Assembly: GCA_947259295.1 (NCBI GenBank)
Contig: CAMYMG010000013.1
Coordinates: 168,078 to 232,077 of the forward strand
Origin: an uncultured Rhizobiaceae bacterium
Lineage (GTDB): Bacteria > Pseudomonadota > Alphaproteobacteria > Rhizobiales > Rhizobiaceae
Length of the DNA: 64,000 nt
Direction: 5' to 3'
Shown: piece by piece, positions 42,942 through 51,922 of the stretch
Position numbering within the stretch: position 1 is the stretch's first letter
How the letters are laid out: each line of letters opens with the position of its first letter
Notes under the pieces: generated by a model
What the model was told of the DNA's origin: nothing
The model's input: only the letters and a program-made list of their open reading frames with translations
Databases searched by the model: none
Program-made: the position numbers and the translations under genes

Positions 42942-44342
42942 TTGGCACGCCAATCGGACGGCGGCCGGGGGGCGAGCAGCAACGGGACGAGCGATACGCC
43001 GGGCATAGAGCGGCGTGAGGCGCCGACGCGCGCCGTTGTCATTGTCCCGGTGCTTCCCAGATCCTTCCGTCCTGACGAAGAATCTTCGCAGAACCGTCCC
43101 CGGCTGACGCGTTCGCCCGAGGCGAGGCGCGACGAGGCTGTGGGACTTGCGCAGGCGATCGATCTCGAACTGTCTCATGTGGCAATCGTCACGATCAGCG
43201 ATCCGCGTCCGGCGACGCTGCTCGGCAGTGGCAAGGTCGAGGAGATCGCCGAGATCGTGAAAGAGGGTCATGCCGAGGTGGTCATCGTCGACCATCCGCT
43301 GACACCGGTGCAGCAGCGCAATCTGGAAAAATCCCTGAATGCCAAGGTGCTTGACCGCACCGCGCTCATCCTCGAGATCTTCGGGCGGCGCGCGCGCACC
43401 AAGGAAGGCACGCTGCAGGTCGAACTGGCGCATCTCAACTATCAGAGGGGGCGTCTCGTCCGCAGCTGGACCCATCTGGAAAGGCAGCGCGGCGGTGCCG
43501 GCTTCCTCGGCGGCCCCGGCGAAACACAGATCGAGGCCGACCGGCGCGCCCTGCAGGAAAAGATCATCAAGCTCAAGCGCGAGCTGGAAACCGTACGCCG
43601 CACCCGCGACCTGCACCGCGCCAAGCGCAAGAAGGTCCCGTTTCCGGTCGTCGCCATCGTCGGCTACACCAATGCCGGAAAGTCGACGCTGTTCAACCGG
43701 CTGACCGGCGCCGGCGTCCTTGCCGAGGACATGCTGTTTGCAACGCTCGACCCGACGCTACGGCGCGTGCGGCTGCCGCACGGCACGCCGATCATCCTGT
43801 CCGACACGGTCGGTTTCATATCCGACCTGCCGACCCACCTGATCGCCGCCTTCCGTGCGACCCTGGAAGAAGTCGTCGAGGCCGATCTCGTCATTCACCT
43901 GCGCGATATTTCCGACCCCGACACCACAGCTCAGGCTGACGATGTCGCCCGCATCCTGCGCGACCTCGGCGTCGACCCGGATGATGCCAGCCGCGTCATC
44001 GAGGTCTGGAACAAGGTCGATCTACTTGACCCGGGCAACCGCGAGCGGCTTCTCGAAGACGGTGCATCCGGCGGCGCCTCGCGCCCCATCGCCGTTTCGG
44101 CCATAACCGGTGAGGGCATCGACGCCCTGTCGGCGGCCATCGAGGAACGCCTCTCGGGCGCCCTTGAGCAGACGGAGGTCACGCTCCTGCCCGACCAGAT
44201 GGGCCAGATGGACTGGCTCTACCGCAACGGCGACGTGGTTTCGCGTGCCGACAATGAAGATGGCAGCGTCACAATCACGATCCGCGCCACGGCGAGTGCT
44301 CGCGAAGAGATCGAAAGCCGGCTCCGCAAGAACAGGCCTTAG
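42942..44342 (+). CDS. hflX: GTPase HflX
   Basis: 466 residues. N-terminal HflX domain (LGSGKVEEIAEIVKEGHAEVV, LNYQRGRLVRSWTHLERQRGG), G domain with GYTNAGKST, DTVGFISDLPTHL and NKVDLL. HflX binds stalled or hibernating ribosomes and splits them. The start is TTG at 42942, directly after the hfq stop; the first about 30 residues are low-complexity. It ends 3 bases before convergent mazG. Confidence 0.94.
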   Translation: MARQSDGGRGASSNGTSDTPGIERREAPTRAVVIVPVLPRSFRPDEESSQNRPRLTRSPEARRDEAVGLAQAIDLELSHVAIVTISDPRPATLLGSGKVEEIAEIVKEGHAEVVIVDHPLTPVQQRNLEKSLNAKVLDRTALILEIFGRRARTKEGTLQVELAHLNYQRGRLVRSWTHLERQRGGAGFLGGPGETQIEADRRALQEKIIKLKRELETVRRTRDLHRAKRKKVPFPVVAIVGYTNAGKSTLFNRLTGAGVLAEDMLFATLDPTLRRVRLPHGTPIILSDTVGFISDLPTHLIAAFRATLEEVVEADLVIHLRDISDPDTTAQADDVARILRDLGVDPDDASRVIEVWNKVDLLDPGNRERLLEDGASGGASRPIAVSAITGEGIDALSAAIEERLSGALEQTEVTLLPDQMGQMDWLYRNGDVVSRADNEDGSVTITIRATASAREEIESRLRKNRP

Positions 44343-44345
44343 TCG

Positions 44346-45170
44346 CTACCCGGAGCTTTTGGCGAGTTGCCACAACTCTTCCATATCGTCGAGCGATGCC
44401 TCCTGCAAGGTGCGCTTCCGTTCTTTCAGCGACCGCTCGACGAAGTGGAAGCGGCTGCGGAATTTCTCGTTGGTGCCCGCGAGCGATGCTTCTGCGTCGA
44501 GACCGAGATGCCGGCCGAAATTGACCAGCGCAAAGAGGACGTCGCCGAACTCGTCCTTGGTCGCTGCCATGTCCTTGTTCGCAAGCGCCTCGCGCAACTC
44601 GCCGATCTCTTCTTCGATCTTGTCGAGGATCGGGCCGGCTTCGCCCCAGTCGAATCCCACCTGGGCTGCCTTCTGCTGCAGCTTGAGCGCGCGAGTGAGG
44701 GCCGGCAGGGCTATCGCCACGCCGTCGAGGAAACCCTGCCCGTGATCCTCCGCTGGCAATCCACGCGCCACCCGCGCTGCACGCTTGGCTGATTTCTCGG
44801 AGGATTTTATTGCCTCCCACATGCCCTTGGCCATGCCGGCACTGCGTGCCTTCTCGTCGCCGAACACATGGGGATGGCGGCGGACCATCTTCTCGGTGAT
44901 CGCCTGCACGACATCGCCGAAGGCGAATTCTCCCGCCTCATCAGCCATTTGCGCATGGTAGACGACCTGGAGCAGGAGGTCGCCCAATTCGTCCCTCAGA
45001 TCGTCGAGATCGCCCCGCGCAATCGCGTCGGCCACCTCGTAGGCTTCCTCGATCGTGTAGGGTGCTATGGTCGCGAAATTCTGCTCGATGTCCCATGGGC
45101 AACCGCTTTCAGGGTCGCGCAGCGCAGCCATGATCTCGATCAGGCGTGAAATTTCTCGGGATGCTTGCAT
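44346..45170 (-). CDS. mazG: Nucleoside triphosphate pyrophosphohydrolase MazG
   Basis: 274 residues with two MazG domains; the first has CPWDIEQNFATIAPYTIEEAYEV-type sequence with the E-x-x-E-x-x-E metal motif, the second GEAGPILDKIEEEIGELREAL. It hydrolyses dNTPs and NTPs to monophosphates and lowers ppGpp or damaged nucleotides. Convergent with hflX. Confidence 0.93.
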   Translation of the reverse strand: MQASREISRLIEIMAALRDPESGCPWDIEQNFATIAPYTIEEAYEVADAIARGDLDDLRDELGDLLLQVVYHAQMADEAGEFAFGDVVQAITEKMVRRHPHVFGDEKARSAGMAKGMWEAIKSSEKSAKRAARVARGLPAEDHGQGFLDGVAIALPALTRALKLQQKAAQVGFDWGEAGPILDKIEEEIGELREALANKDMAATKDEFGDVLFALVNFGRHLGLDAEASLAGTNEKFRSRFHFVERSLKERKRTLQEASLDDMEELWQLAKSSG

Positions 45171-45305
45171 GCTCGGATGCTAGTCCCGCTTGCGATGCTG
45201 CGATATGAAAGAAGACAGTTCGCGCATCGCTTGTCCACAGATGCCGCCGGCGGGCAGAAACGTTCGCCGACGATCTGGACGGCAGCCATTCGGAAGTCGT
45301 CTCCC

Positions 45306-45632
45306 ATGCAGGCCGACAGCGTCACCGGTCGTGGTCCCTTGGCCTTCCTGGTCAGGCGCTGGCGCCGGCAGGTGCCGCTGGAGACGCTTTTCTGGCGTGA
45401 CATGATCGTCATTGCTTCGCTCATCAACGTAGCGGCTGGCGCTGCGGGGCTCGTCTCGCTCGGTCTCAAGGCCGGGGTCGGATTGTCAGTCGCCGTTCTC
45501 CTGGCGCCGCTTCCCTACAACGCGTTTCTTCTCGCGGCAGTCTGGCGTACGGCCGACCGCGTCGGGCCACAGACGGCAAGTGCTTACCGACTTGGCGCGA
45601 CCCTGTGGTTCCTGGCTGCGACGATCATTTAG
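45306..45632 (+). CDS. small two- or three-helix membrane protein
   Basis: 108 residues from ATG 45306: a basic N terminus (RRWRRQVPLETLFWRDM), then hydrophobic segments at about 34-57, 62-80 and a C-terminal one (ATLWFLAATII). I do not recognise a family. The frame is open upstream to 45165 but that part overlaps mazG and looks non-coding. Confidence 0.5.
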   Translation: MQADSVTGRGPLAFLVRRWRRQVPLETLFWRDMIVIASLINVAAGAAGLVSLGLKAGVGLSVAVLLAPLPYNAFLLAAVWRTADRVGPQTASAYRLGATLWFLAATII

Positions 45633-45712
45633 CGCAGCCGAACCATCCGTGCCGGCCTAGGAAATAGGCAGCCCGTGCTATTTGATTAAAAAATAGGCGA
45701 CAGCCGTGGCGT

Positions 45713-45854
45713 TGCGCAAAATTGTCACAATCCCGAATCTGTGGGTTGCCGCTTCCCCATGGGAAGCGCATCCCGAAACATCCCCAACATGTTGAGTGCA
45801 AACGGTAATCGGCATCTCCGCTCAAGCCTGACGTCAACTGGCATGGTGGTTGCT
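45713..45854 (+). promoter_or_regulatory. sigma-54 promoter with possible NtrC site before urtA
   Basis: TGGCATGGTGGTTGCT at 45839-45854 matches the sigma-54 consensus (TGGCAC, GC box) with the invariant GG at 45840-45841 and GC at 45852-45853 exactly 10 bases apart; only one consensus base differs. It lies 41 bases before the urtA ATG. TGCGCAAAATTGTCACA at 45713-45729 matches the NtrC consensus at about 11 of 17 bases and is about 145 bases upstream of the expected start, a normal enhancer distance. The NtrC site is less sure than the promoter. An AAATAGGC element appears twice, at 45662 and 45691. Confidence 0.65.
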
Positions 45855-45894
45855 TTGTTTATTGCGGTGCAACAACCAATTCGGAGGTACCCAC

Positions 45895-47205
45895 ATGAGG
45901 GGAAGTTTCTCAATGATAAGCAAAACATTATCCGCCACTGCCATAGCCGCGGGGCTGATGTTCTCGACGCCTGCAATGGCCCAGGACGACACCATCAAGG
46001 TGGGCATTCTCCACTCGCTGTCGGGGACGATGGCGATTTCGGAAACGACGCTGAAGGACACGATGCTCTTCCTGATCGACGAGCAGAACAAGAAGGGCGG
46101 ACTGCTCGGCAAGCAGCTTGAGGCCGTGGTCGTGGATCCCGCGTCCGACTGGCCGCTTTTCGCCGAAAAGGCCCGCGAACTGATCTCGGTCGATAAGGTC
46201 GCCGCCGTCTTCGGCTGCTGGACGTCGGTGTCGCGCAAATCCGTGCTGCCAGTGTTCGAAGAGCTGAACTCGCTGCTCTTCTATCCGGTGCAGTATGAAG
46301 GCGAGGAAAGTCAGCGCAACGTGTTCTACACGGGTGCTGCGCCCAACCAGCAGGCCATTCCGGCCGTCGACTACCTGATGAGCGAAGAGGGCGGTTCGGT
46401 CGAGCGCTGGGTGCTCGCCGGCACCGACTATGTCTATCCGCAGACCACCAACAAGATCCTTCAGGCCTACCTGGAATCGAAGGGCGTGGCCAAGGAAGAC
46501 ATCATGGTCAACTACACGCCGTTCGGCCATTCCGACTGGCAGACCATCGTCACCGACATCAAGAATTTCGGTTCGGCTGGCAAGAAGACCGCCGTGGTCT
46601 CCACCATCAACGGGGACGCCAACGTTCCCTTCTACAAGGAACTCGGCAACCAGGGCATCAAGGCCGAGGACATTCCCGTCGTCGCCTTCTCGGTCGGCGA
46701 GGAAGAACTGGCCGGGCTCGACACGACCCCGCTCGTCGGTCACCTGACCGCCTGGAACTACTTCCAGTCGGTCGATACGCCCGAGAACGATGAGTTCATC
46801 TCCAAGTGGCAGGAATACACCAAGAACCCGAAGCGCGTGACCAACGATCCGATGGAAGCTCACGTGATCGGCTTCAACATGTGGGTCAAGGCCGTCGAAA
46901 AGGCCGGCACCACCGATGCTGACGCCGTCATCGACGCTATCGTCGGCGTGTCGGTTCCCAACCTGACCGGCGGCTTCTCGACCATGATGCCGAACCATCA
47001 CATCACCAAGCCGGTGCTGATCGGCGAGATCCAGTCCGACGGCCAGATGGAAACCGTCTGGGAGACCACCGGCCTGGTCGTCGGCGACGAATGGTCAGAC
47101 TACCTGCCGGACTCGAAGGATCTGATCGCCGACTGGCGCAAGCCCATGTCGTGCGGCAACTTCAACACCGCCACCGGCAAGTGCGGCGGCAAGGCAACCA
47201 ACTGA
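45895..47205 (+). CDS. urtA: Urea ABC transporter, substrate-binding protein
   Basis: 436 residues with a signal peptide (about 1-30, ending AMAQDD) and the UrtA landmarks VGILHSLSGTMAISE, FGCWTSVSRKSVLPVFE, LLFYPVQYEGEE and YFQSVDTPEND. It binds urea in the periplasm. GGAGGT is 6 bases before ATG 45895. A sigma-54 promoter precedes it and a hairpin separates it from urtB, fitting high expression of the binding protein. Confidence 0.95.
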   Translation: MRGSFSMISKTLSATAIAAGLMFSTPAMAQDDTIKVGILHSLSGTMAISETTLKDTMLFLIDEQNKKGGLLGKQLEAVVVDPASDWPLFAEKARELISVDKVAAVFGCWTSVSRKSVLPVFEELNSLLFYPVQYEGEESQRNVFYTGAAPNQQAIPAVDYLMSEEGGSVERWVLAGTDYVYPQTTNKILQAYLESKGVAKEDIMVNYTPFGHSDWQTIVTDIKNFGSAGKKTAVVSTINGDANVPFYKELGNQGIKAEDIPVVAFSVGEEELAGLDTTPLVGHLTAWNYFQSVDTPENDEFISKWQEYTKNPKRVTNDPMEAHVIGFNMWVKAVEKAGTTDADAVIDAIVGVSVPNLTGGFSTMMPNHHITKPVLIGEIQSDGQMETVWETTGLVVGDEWSDYLPDSKDLIADWRKPMSCGNFNTATGKCGGKATN

Positions 47206-47241
47206 CCTTGTCCGGTCGATAGCGCCGACAGGCGTTCGATT

Positions 47242-47271
47242 TCCGGGCGGACACCTGCTGATCCGCCCGGA
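47242..47271 (+). repeat. inter-cistronic hairpin between urtA and urtB
   Basis: TCCGGGCGG at 47242-47250 and CCGCCCGGA at 47263-47271 are a perfect 9-bp inverted repeat with a 12-base loop and no T-run. Such hairpins after binding-protein genes often protect the upstream mRNA or reduce read-through to the permease genes. Confidence 0.6.
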
Positions 47272-47307
47272 CACCCTTCACCGCATGAATGAGTGGCATA
47301 TCCGGCA

Positions 47308-48924
47308 ATGACCCTGCTCAGAACGCTTTGTCTCGTGCTTCCGCTGCTGGCCGCCTTTGCGGGCCCCGGCTTGGCCGACGACGCAGCGACCCGCGATATC
47401 ATCGCGAAATTCGCCACCGCCAGGAGCTTCTCGGACACGCAGGCCGTCGTTCAGGAACTCGCCGCAACCGGCGACCCGGCCGTCGAGAAGCCGCTCGTGG
47501 CGCTCTCCGAAGGCGACCTGATATTTCGCGAATCCGATCGCGCGGTTTTCATCGGCAAGGAGTCGGGGAGAACCGTACAGCTGCTCGATCCGCTGACCGG
47601 GGAAGCGCAGGGCGAGGCCAAGAAATCCGAAGTCAGCAAGATCAAGGTCAACAACACGCTGCGCCGCATGATCCGCGATCTCGTCGGTGCGCTGACGTTG
47701 AACTCTCCAGATCCCGTTGTTCGTATTGCCGCCGCCGACACGATGTTCAAGACGGCCACCGCCGACGCGATAGAGCCGCTCGATGCCGCGATCGCCAAGG
47801 AGCAGGTGACCAGCGTGCGCAAGAAGCTTGAGCAGGCGCGCGCCTCCTCTGTCCTCGTATCCGACCTGCCGGAAGCCGACAAACTCGCTGCCATCGAGTT
47901 GATTGGAACAATGGGCAGCCGGGAGGCGGCATCGCTGCTGCTCGCCTTCGAGGCGCAGTCTGAGGGACCGCTGAAAGACGCCGCGACTGCGGCCATTGCG
48001 AAGATCAATGAGACATTGGCGTTCTGGGCCGTCGCCCAGAACGTTTGGTACGGCATGTCGCTCGGCTCTGTGCTGCTGCTTGCCGCCATCGGCCTCGCCA
48101 TCACCTTCGGCGTCATGGGCGTCATCAACATGGCGCATGGCGAGATGGTCATGCTCGGGGCCTACACGACATTCGTCGTTCAGGAGGTGATCCGGTCCGC
48201 GGCACCGGCACTGTTCGACTGGTCGCTGGCCTTTGCCCTGCCGCTTGCCTTCCTCGTATCCGGCGCCGTCGGCCTTGCCATCGAGCGCGGCATCATCCGT
48301 TTCCTCTATGGTCGTCCGCTGGAAACGCTGCTCGCCACCTGGGGCGTGTCGCTGATCCTGCAGCAGACGGTCCGTAGCATCTTCGGCCCCACCAACCGCG
48401 AGGTCGGCAACCCGACATGGATGTCGGGTGCCTTCGACATCGGCCAGATGTCGATCACCTACAACCGCATGTGGATCCTGGTCTTTGCGCTCGGTGTCTT
48501 CGTCGTGCTGCTCTACGTGATGAAGCGCACGCCCTGGGGCCTGCAGATGCGCGCCGTGACGGCCAATCGCCGCATGGCATCGTCTATGGGCATCAAGACG
48601 CCCTGGGTAGATGCGCTCACATTCGCGCTCGGCTCGGGCATTGCCGGCATTGCCGGGGTGGCGCTCAGCCAGATCGACAACGTCTCGCCGAACCTCGGCC
48701 AGGGCTACATCATCGACAGTTTCATGGTGGTGGTGTTCGGCGGCGTCGGCAATTTGTGGGGCACGCTTGTCGGCGCCTTCTCGCTCGGCATTCTCAACAA
48801 GTTCCTCGAACCCTATGCCGGCGCGGTGCTGGGCAAGATCCTGGTCCTGATCCTGATCATCCTGTTCATCCAGAAGCGCCCGCGTGGCCTCTTCGCGCTC
48901 AAGGGAAGGGCGGTGGAAGCATGA
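47308..48924 (+). CDS. urtB: Urea ABC transporter, permease UrtB
   Basis: 538 residues: a signal-like N terminus, a periplasmic or HEAT-like region up to about residue 235, then eight or so membrane helices with GVMGVINMAHGEMVMLGAYTT and VVVFGGVGNLWGTLVGAF. The N-terminal extension is normal for UrtB. An upstream GTG (47293) is a possible start. Overlaps urtC by 4 bases. Confidence 0.94.
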   Translation: MTLLRTLCLVLPLLAAFAGPGLADDAATRDIIAKFATARSFSDTQAVVQELAATGDPAVEKPLVALSEGDLIFRESDRAVFIGKESGRTVQLLDPLTGEAQGEAKKSEVSKIKVNNTLRRMIRDLVGALTLNSPDPVVRIAAADTMFKTATADAIEPLDAAIAKEQVTSVRKKLEQARASSVLVSDLPEADKLAAIELIGTMGSREAASLLLAFEAQSEGPLKDAATAAIAKINETLAFWAVAQNVWYGMSLGSVLLLAAIGLAITFGVMGVINMAHGEMVMLGAYTTFVVQEVIRSAAPALFDWSLAFALPLAFLVSGAVGLAIERGIIRFLYGRPLETLLATWGVSLILQQTVRSIFGPTNREVGNPTWMSGAFDIGQMSITYNRMWILVFALGVFVVLLYVMKRTPWGLQMRAVTANRRMASSMGIKTPWVDALTFALGSGIAGIAGVALSQIDNVSPNLGQGYIIDSFMVVVFGGVGNLWGTLVGAFSLGILNKFLEPYAGAVLGKILVLILIILFIQKRPRGLFALKGRAVEA

Positions 48925-50138
48925 TAACCGGAAAATTCTTTGCCGCCGGCGCCGACCGCCGCATCGCCATAACGATCGCCGTCCTGCTCGCGGTGGCGAT
49001 CATTGTGCCGTTGCTGAACCTGGTGGCGCCACCCGGCAGCGCCCTCCACATGCCGCCCTATGTGGTCGCGCTGCTCGGCAAGTATCTCTGCTACGCCATG
49101 CTGGCGCTGGCGCTCGATCTGGTGTGGGGCTACTGCGGCATCCTCTCGCTCGGCCATGCCGCCTTCTTCGCGCTCGGGGGCTACGCCATGGGCATGTACC
49201 TGATGCGGCAGATCGGCGACCGCGGCGTCTATGCCAACCCCATCCTCCCCGACTTCATGGTCTTCCTCAACTGGAAGGAACTGCCCTGGTTCTGGTACGG
49301 CTTCGACCAGTTCTGGTTTGCCGCGCTGATGGTCATGCTGGTGCCGGGCGCGCTGGCCTTCGGCTTCGGCTGGCTGGCCTTCCGCTCGCGTGTCACCGGC
49401 GTCTATCTCTCGATCATCACCCAGGCCTTGACCTACGCGCTGCTGCTCGCCTTCTTTCGCAACGACATGGGCTTTGGCGGCAACAACGGCCTGACCGACT
49501 TCAAGGACATTCTGGGGTTCAACGTGCAGGCCGATTCGACACGCTCGGCGCTCTTCGCAGCCACCGCGATCGCGCTGGCGCTCGCCGTCTTCGTGACGTG
49601 GCGCATCATCGGATCGAAATATGGCAAGCTGCTGATGGCCGTGCGCGACGCCGAGAGCCGCACGCGCTTCCTCGGCTGGCGCGCCGAGAATGTGAAACTC
49701 TTCGCCTTCACCGTCTCGGCCGTCATGGCCGGCATTGCCGGCGCTCTCTACGTGCCGCAGGTCGGCATCATCAATCCAGGCGAATTCGAGCCCGCCAATT
49801 CCATCGAAGTCGTCGTCTGGGCGGCCGTCGGCGGCCGTGCAACGATCGTCGGTCCGATCATCGGAGCGGTGCTGGTGAACACCGGCAAATCATACTTCAC
49901 CGGCGCGCTGCCCGACTACTGGCTGTTCGCGCTGGGTGCGCTTTTCATCGCCGTCACGCTCTTCCTGCCGAAGGGCATCGTCGGCATGTGGGATGCATGG
50001 AAGACACGCCGCAAGGATCACAAGGCGGCGGCCGCGGAGGATCGCGCATACGCCCTGAACGCCGCCAGTGCCGAAGCCGAAGCGGGTGGCACTTGGGCCG
50101 AGCGCAAGACTGGCCCCGAACCCCAGCCCGCAGAGTAA
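48921..50138 (+). CDS. urtC: Urea ABC transporter, permease UrtC
   Basis: 405 residues, about nine membrane helices, with WGYCGILSLGHAAFFALGGYA, YGKLLMAVRDAESRTRFLGW and AAVGGRATIVGPIIGAVL, the LivM-type signature. It pairs with UrtB. The last 45 residues are a charged cytosolic tail. Starts in an ATGA overlap with urtB. Confidence 0.95.
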   Translation: MITGKFFAAGADRRIAITIAVLLAVAIIVPLLNLVAPPGSALHMPPYVVALLGKYLCYAMLALALDLVWGYCGILSLGHAAFFALGGYAMGMYLMRQIGDRGVYANPILPDFMVFLNWKELPWFWYGFDQFWFAALMVMLVPGALAFGFGWLAFRSRVTGVYLSIITQALTYALLLAFFRNDMGFGGNNGLTDFKDILGFNVQADSTRSALFAATAIALALAVFVTWRIIGSKYGKLLMAVRDAESRTRFLGWRAENVKLFAFTVSAVMAGIAGALYVPQVGIINPGEFEPANSIEVVVWAAVGGRATIVGPIIGAVLVNTGKSYFTGALPDYWLFALGALFIAVTLFLPKGIVGMWDAWKTRRKDHKAAAAEDRAYALNAASAEAEAGGTWAERKTGPEPQPAE

Positions 50139-50141
50139 GCC

Positions 50142-50891
50142 ATGTCGGAAAAAGGCCATACCATCCTCTATCTCGACGGCGTCTCGGTCTCCTTCGACGG
50201 GTTTCGGGCGATCAACAACCTGTCGCTTGTCCTCGACAAGGGCGAGATGCGCGCCATCATCGGCCCGAATGGCGCCGGCAAGACGACGATGATGGACATC
50301 GTCACCGGCAAGACGCGGCCGGACACCGGCGAGGTCTTCTTCAACGGCAAGGTCGACCTCACCAAGCACGACGAAGCCGAAATCGCCATGATGGGCATCG
50401 GCCGGAAGTTCCAGAAGCCGACCGTCTTCGAGAGCCATTCGGTGGAAGACAACATCATGCTGGCGCTGAGCGGCCCCCGCTCGATCTTTCCGGCGCTGTT
50501 CCACCGCAGTTCGCCGGAGGAAAAGCGGCGCATCGATGAAATCCTGGCGACCATCCGCCTCGAGGCCAAGCGCGACGACTTGGCGGCCAACCTGTCGCAT
50601 GGCCAGAAGCAGTGGCTTGAGATCGGCATGCTGTTGGCGCAGGATCCGAAGCTGCTTCTCGTCGACGAACCCGTTGCCGGCATGACGGACGCCGAGACCG
50701 AGGAAACCGCGCGCCTGCTCAAGGAGATCGCCAAGACGCACTCCGTCATCGTCGTCGAACACGACATGCATTTCGTGCGCGAACTCGACGTCAAGGTGAC
50801 CTGCTTGCACGAGGGCTCGGTCCTGTCGGAGGGCACGCTCGATTTCGTCTCCGCCGACGAACGCGTCGTCGAAGTTTATCTGGGGCGCTGA
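50142..50891 (+). CDS. urtD: Urea ABC transporter, ATPase UrtD
   Basis: 249 residues. Walker A GPNGAGKTTMMDIVTGK, LSHGQKQWLEIGMLLAQDP (ABC signature) and LLLVDEPVAGMTDAET (Walker B). LivG-type subunit. It starts 3 bases after urtC. A gap of 195 bases separates it from urtE, unlike the tight spacing elsewhere in the operon. Confidence 0.95.
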   Translation: MSEKGHTILYLDGVSVSFDGFRAINNLSLVLDKGEMRAIIGPNGAGKTTMMDIVTGKTRPDTGEVFFNGKVDLTKHDEAEIAMMGIGRKFQKPTVFESHSVEDNIMLALSGPRSIFPALFHRSSPEEKRRIDEILATIRLEAKRDDLAANLSHGQKQWLEIGMLLAQDPKLLLVDEPVAGMTDAETEETARLLKEIAKTHSVIVVEHDMHFVRELDVKVTCLHEGSVLSEGTLDFVSADERVVEVYLGR

Positions 50892-51086
50892 GGGTGTACT
50901 GGCGCTTCGACCTCGACGCGTTCCGTTGGCCGGCGGCCGATGCAACCACGATGCCGGCATCTGGCCGCTCCGGCTCCCAGCGCCCGGACCATTCCGACCA
51001 ATTCACCCATTCCCTCTGGCCGGGCGTCGTGCCTGCTGTCCGCTACATCGGGCACGAGGGAGACCAGGACACGAGGACTGCCTGCA
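50892..51086 (+). other. gap between urtD and urtE with a possible 66-residue frame
   Basis: A GTG at 50894 opens a frame of 66 codons ending at 51094, starting MYWRFDLDAFRWPAADATT, overlapping the urtE start. It has no known relatives I recognise and no strong ribosome site beyond GAGG near the urtD stop. It may be a decayed gene or simply spacer. Confidence 0.25.
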
Positions 51087-51782
51087 ATGCTTGAGGTCAA
51101 GGACGCTACCCTGCACTACGGCGCGGCCCAGGCGCTGCGCGGCGTGTCGCTGACGGCCGGTGCGGGCAAGATCACCTGCGTGCTCGGGCGAAATGGCGTC
51201 GGCAAGACCAGTCTGATGAGATCCATCGTCGGCCATCACCGGCTGACGAGCGGAAGCGTTGCCTTCGAGGGGAAGGCGCTCGACCGGAGCGCGGCGTATG
51301 ACCGCGCCCGGTCGGGCATCGCATTCGTGCCGCAGGGCAGGGAGGTCTTCCCGCTGCTGACGGTGCGCGAGAATCTCGAATCCGGCTTCGCGCCCCTGAA
51401 GCGCGCCGACCGCAACATCCCCGGCCACGTTTTTGAGCTTTTCCCGGTGCTGAAGCAGATGCTTGGACGCCGCGGTGGCGACCTGTCGGGCGGCCAGCAG
51501 CAGCAGCTGGCGATTGGTCGGGCGCTCGTGATGCGACCGAAGCTTTTGGTTCTGGACGAGCCGACCGAGGGCATCCAGCCCTCGATCATCAAGGATATTG
51601 GCCGCGCCATCCGCTATCTGCGCGACCAGGCCGGCATCGCCGTGCTGCTGGTCGAGCAGTATCTCGATTTCTGCCGCGAGCTCGCCGACGAGGTCAACAT
51701 CATGGACCGCGGGGTGATCGTACACACCGGTCCGGCCGAAGACCTCGACCAGCCGGAAGTGCGGAAGTTCCTGACGGTCTGA
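51087..51782 (+). CDS. urtE: Urea ABC transporter, ATPase UrtE
   Basis: 231 residues. Walker A GRNGVGKTSLMRSIVG, LSGGQQQQLAIGRALVMRP, Walker B LLVLDEPTEGIQPSI and VLLVEQYLDF, all LivF-type. Completes the urea importer; urease genes are not in the window. ACGAGGACTGCCTGCA precedes ATG 51087. Confidence 0.95.
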   Translation: MLEVKDATLHYGAAQALRGVSLTAGAGKITCVLGRNGVGKTSLMRSIVGHHRLTSGSVAFEGKALDRSAAYDRARSGIAFVPQGREVFPLLTVRENLESGFAPLKRADRNIPGHVFELFPVLKQMLGRRGGDLSGGQQQQLAIGRALVMRPKLLVLDEPTEGIQPSIIKDIGRAIRYLRDQAGIAVLLVEQYLDFCRELADEVNIMDRGVIVHTGPAEDLDQPEVRKFLTV

Positions 51783-51922
51783 CCCACGACATCGGCAGGG
51801 ATCGGATTTCAGATCCCGCTCGGAAGAGTTTGGTGCCGCGCGTCCGCGCCAAAGTTCACGTCATTGGATGTCCAAGAGCACAAAGGTTTGCGATATGCCG
51901 GGGTTCCCTGGTCATGTTGTTT

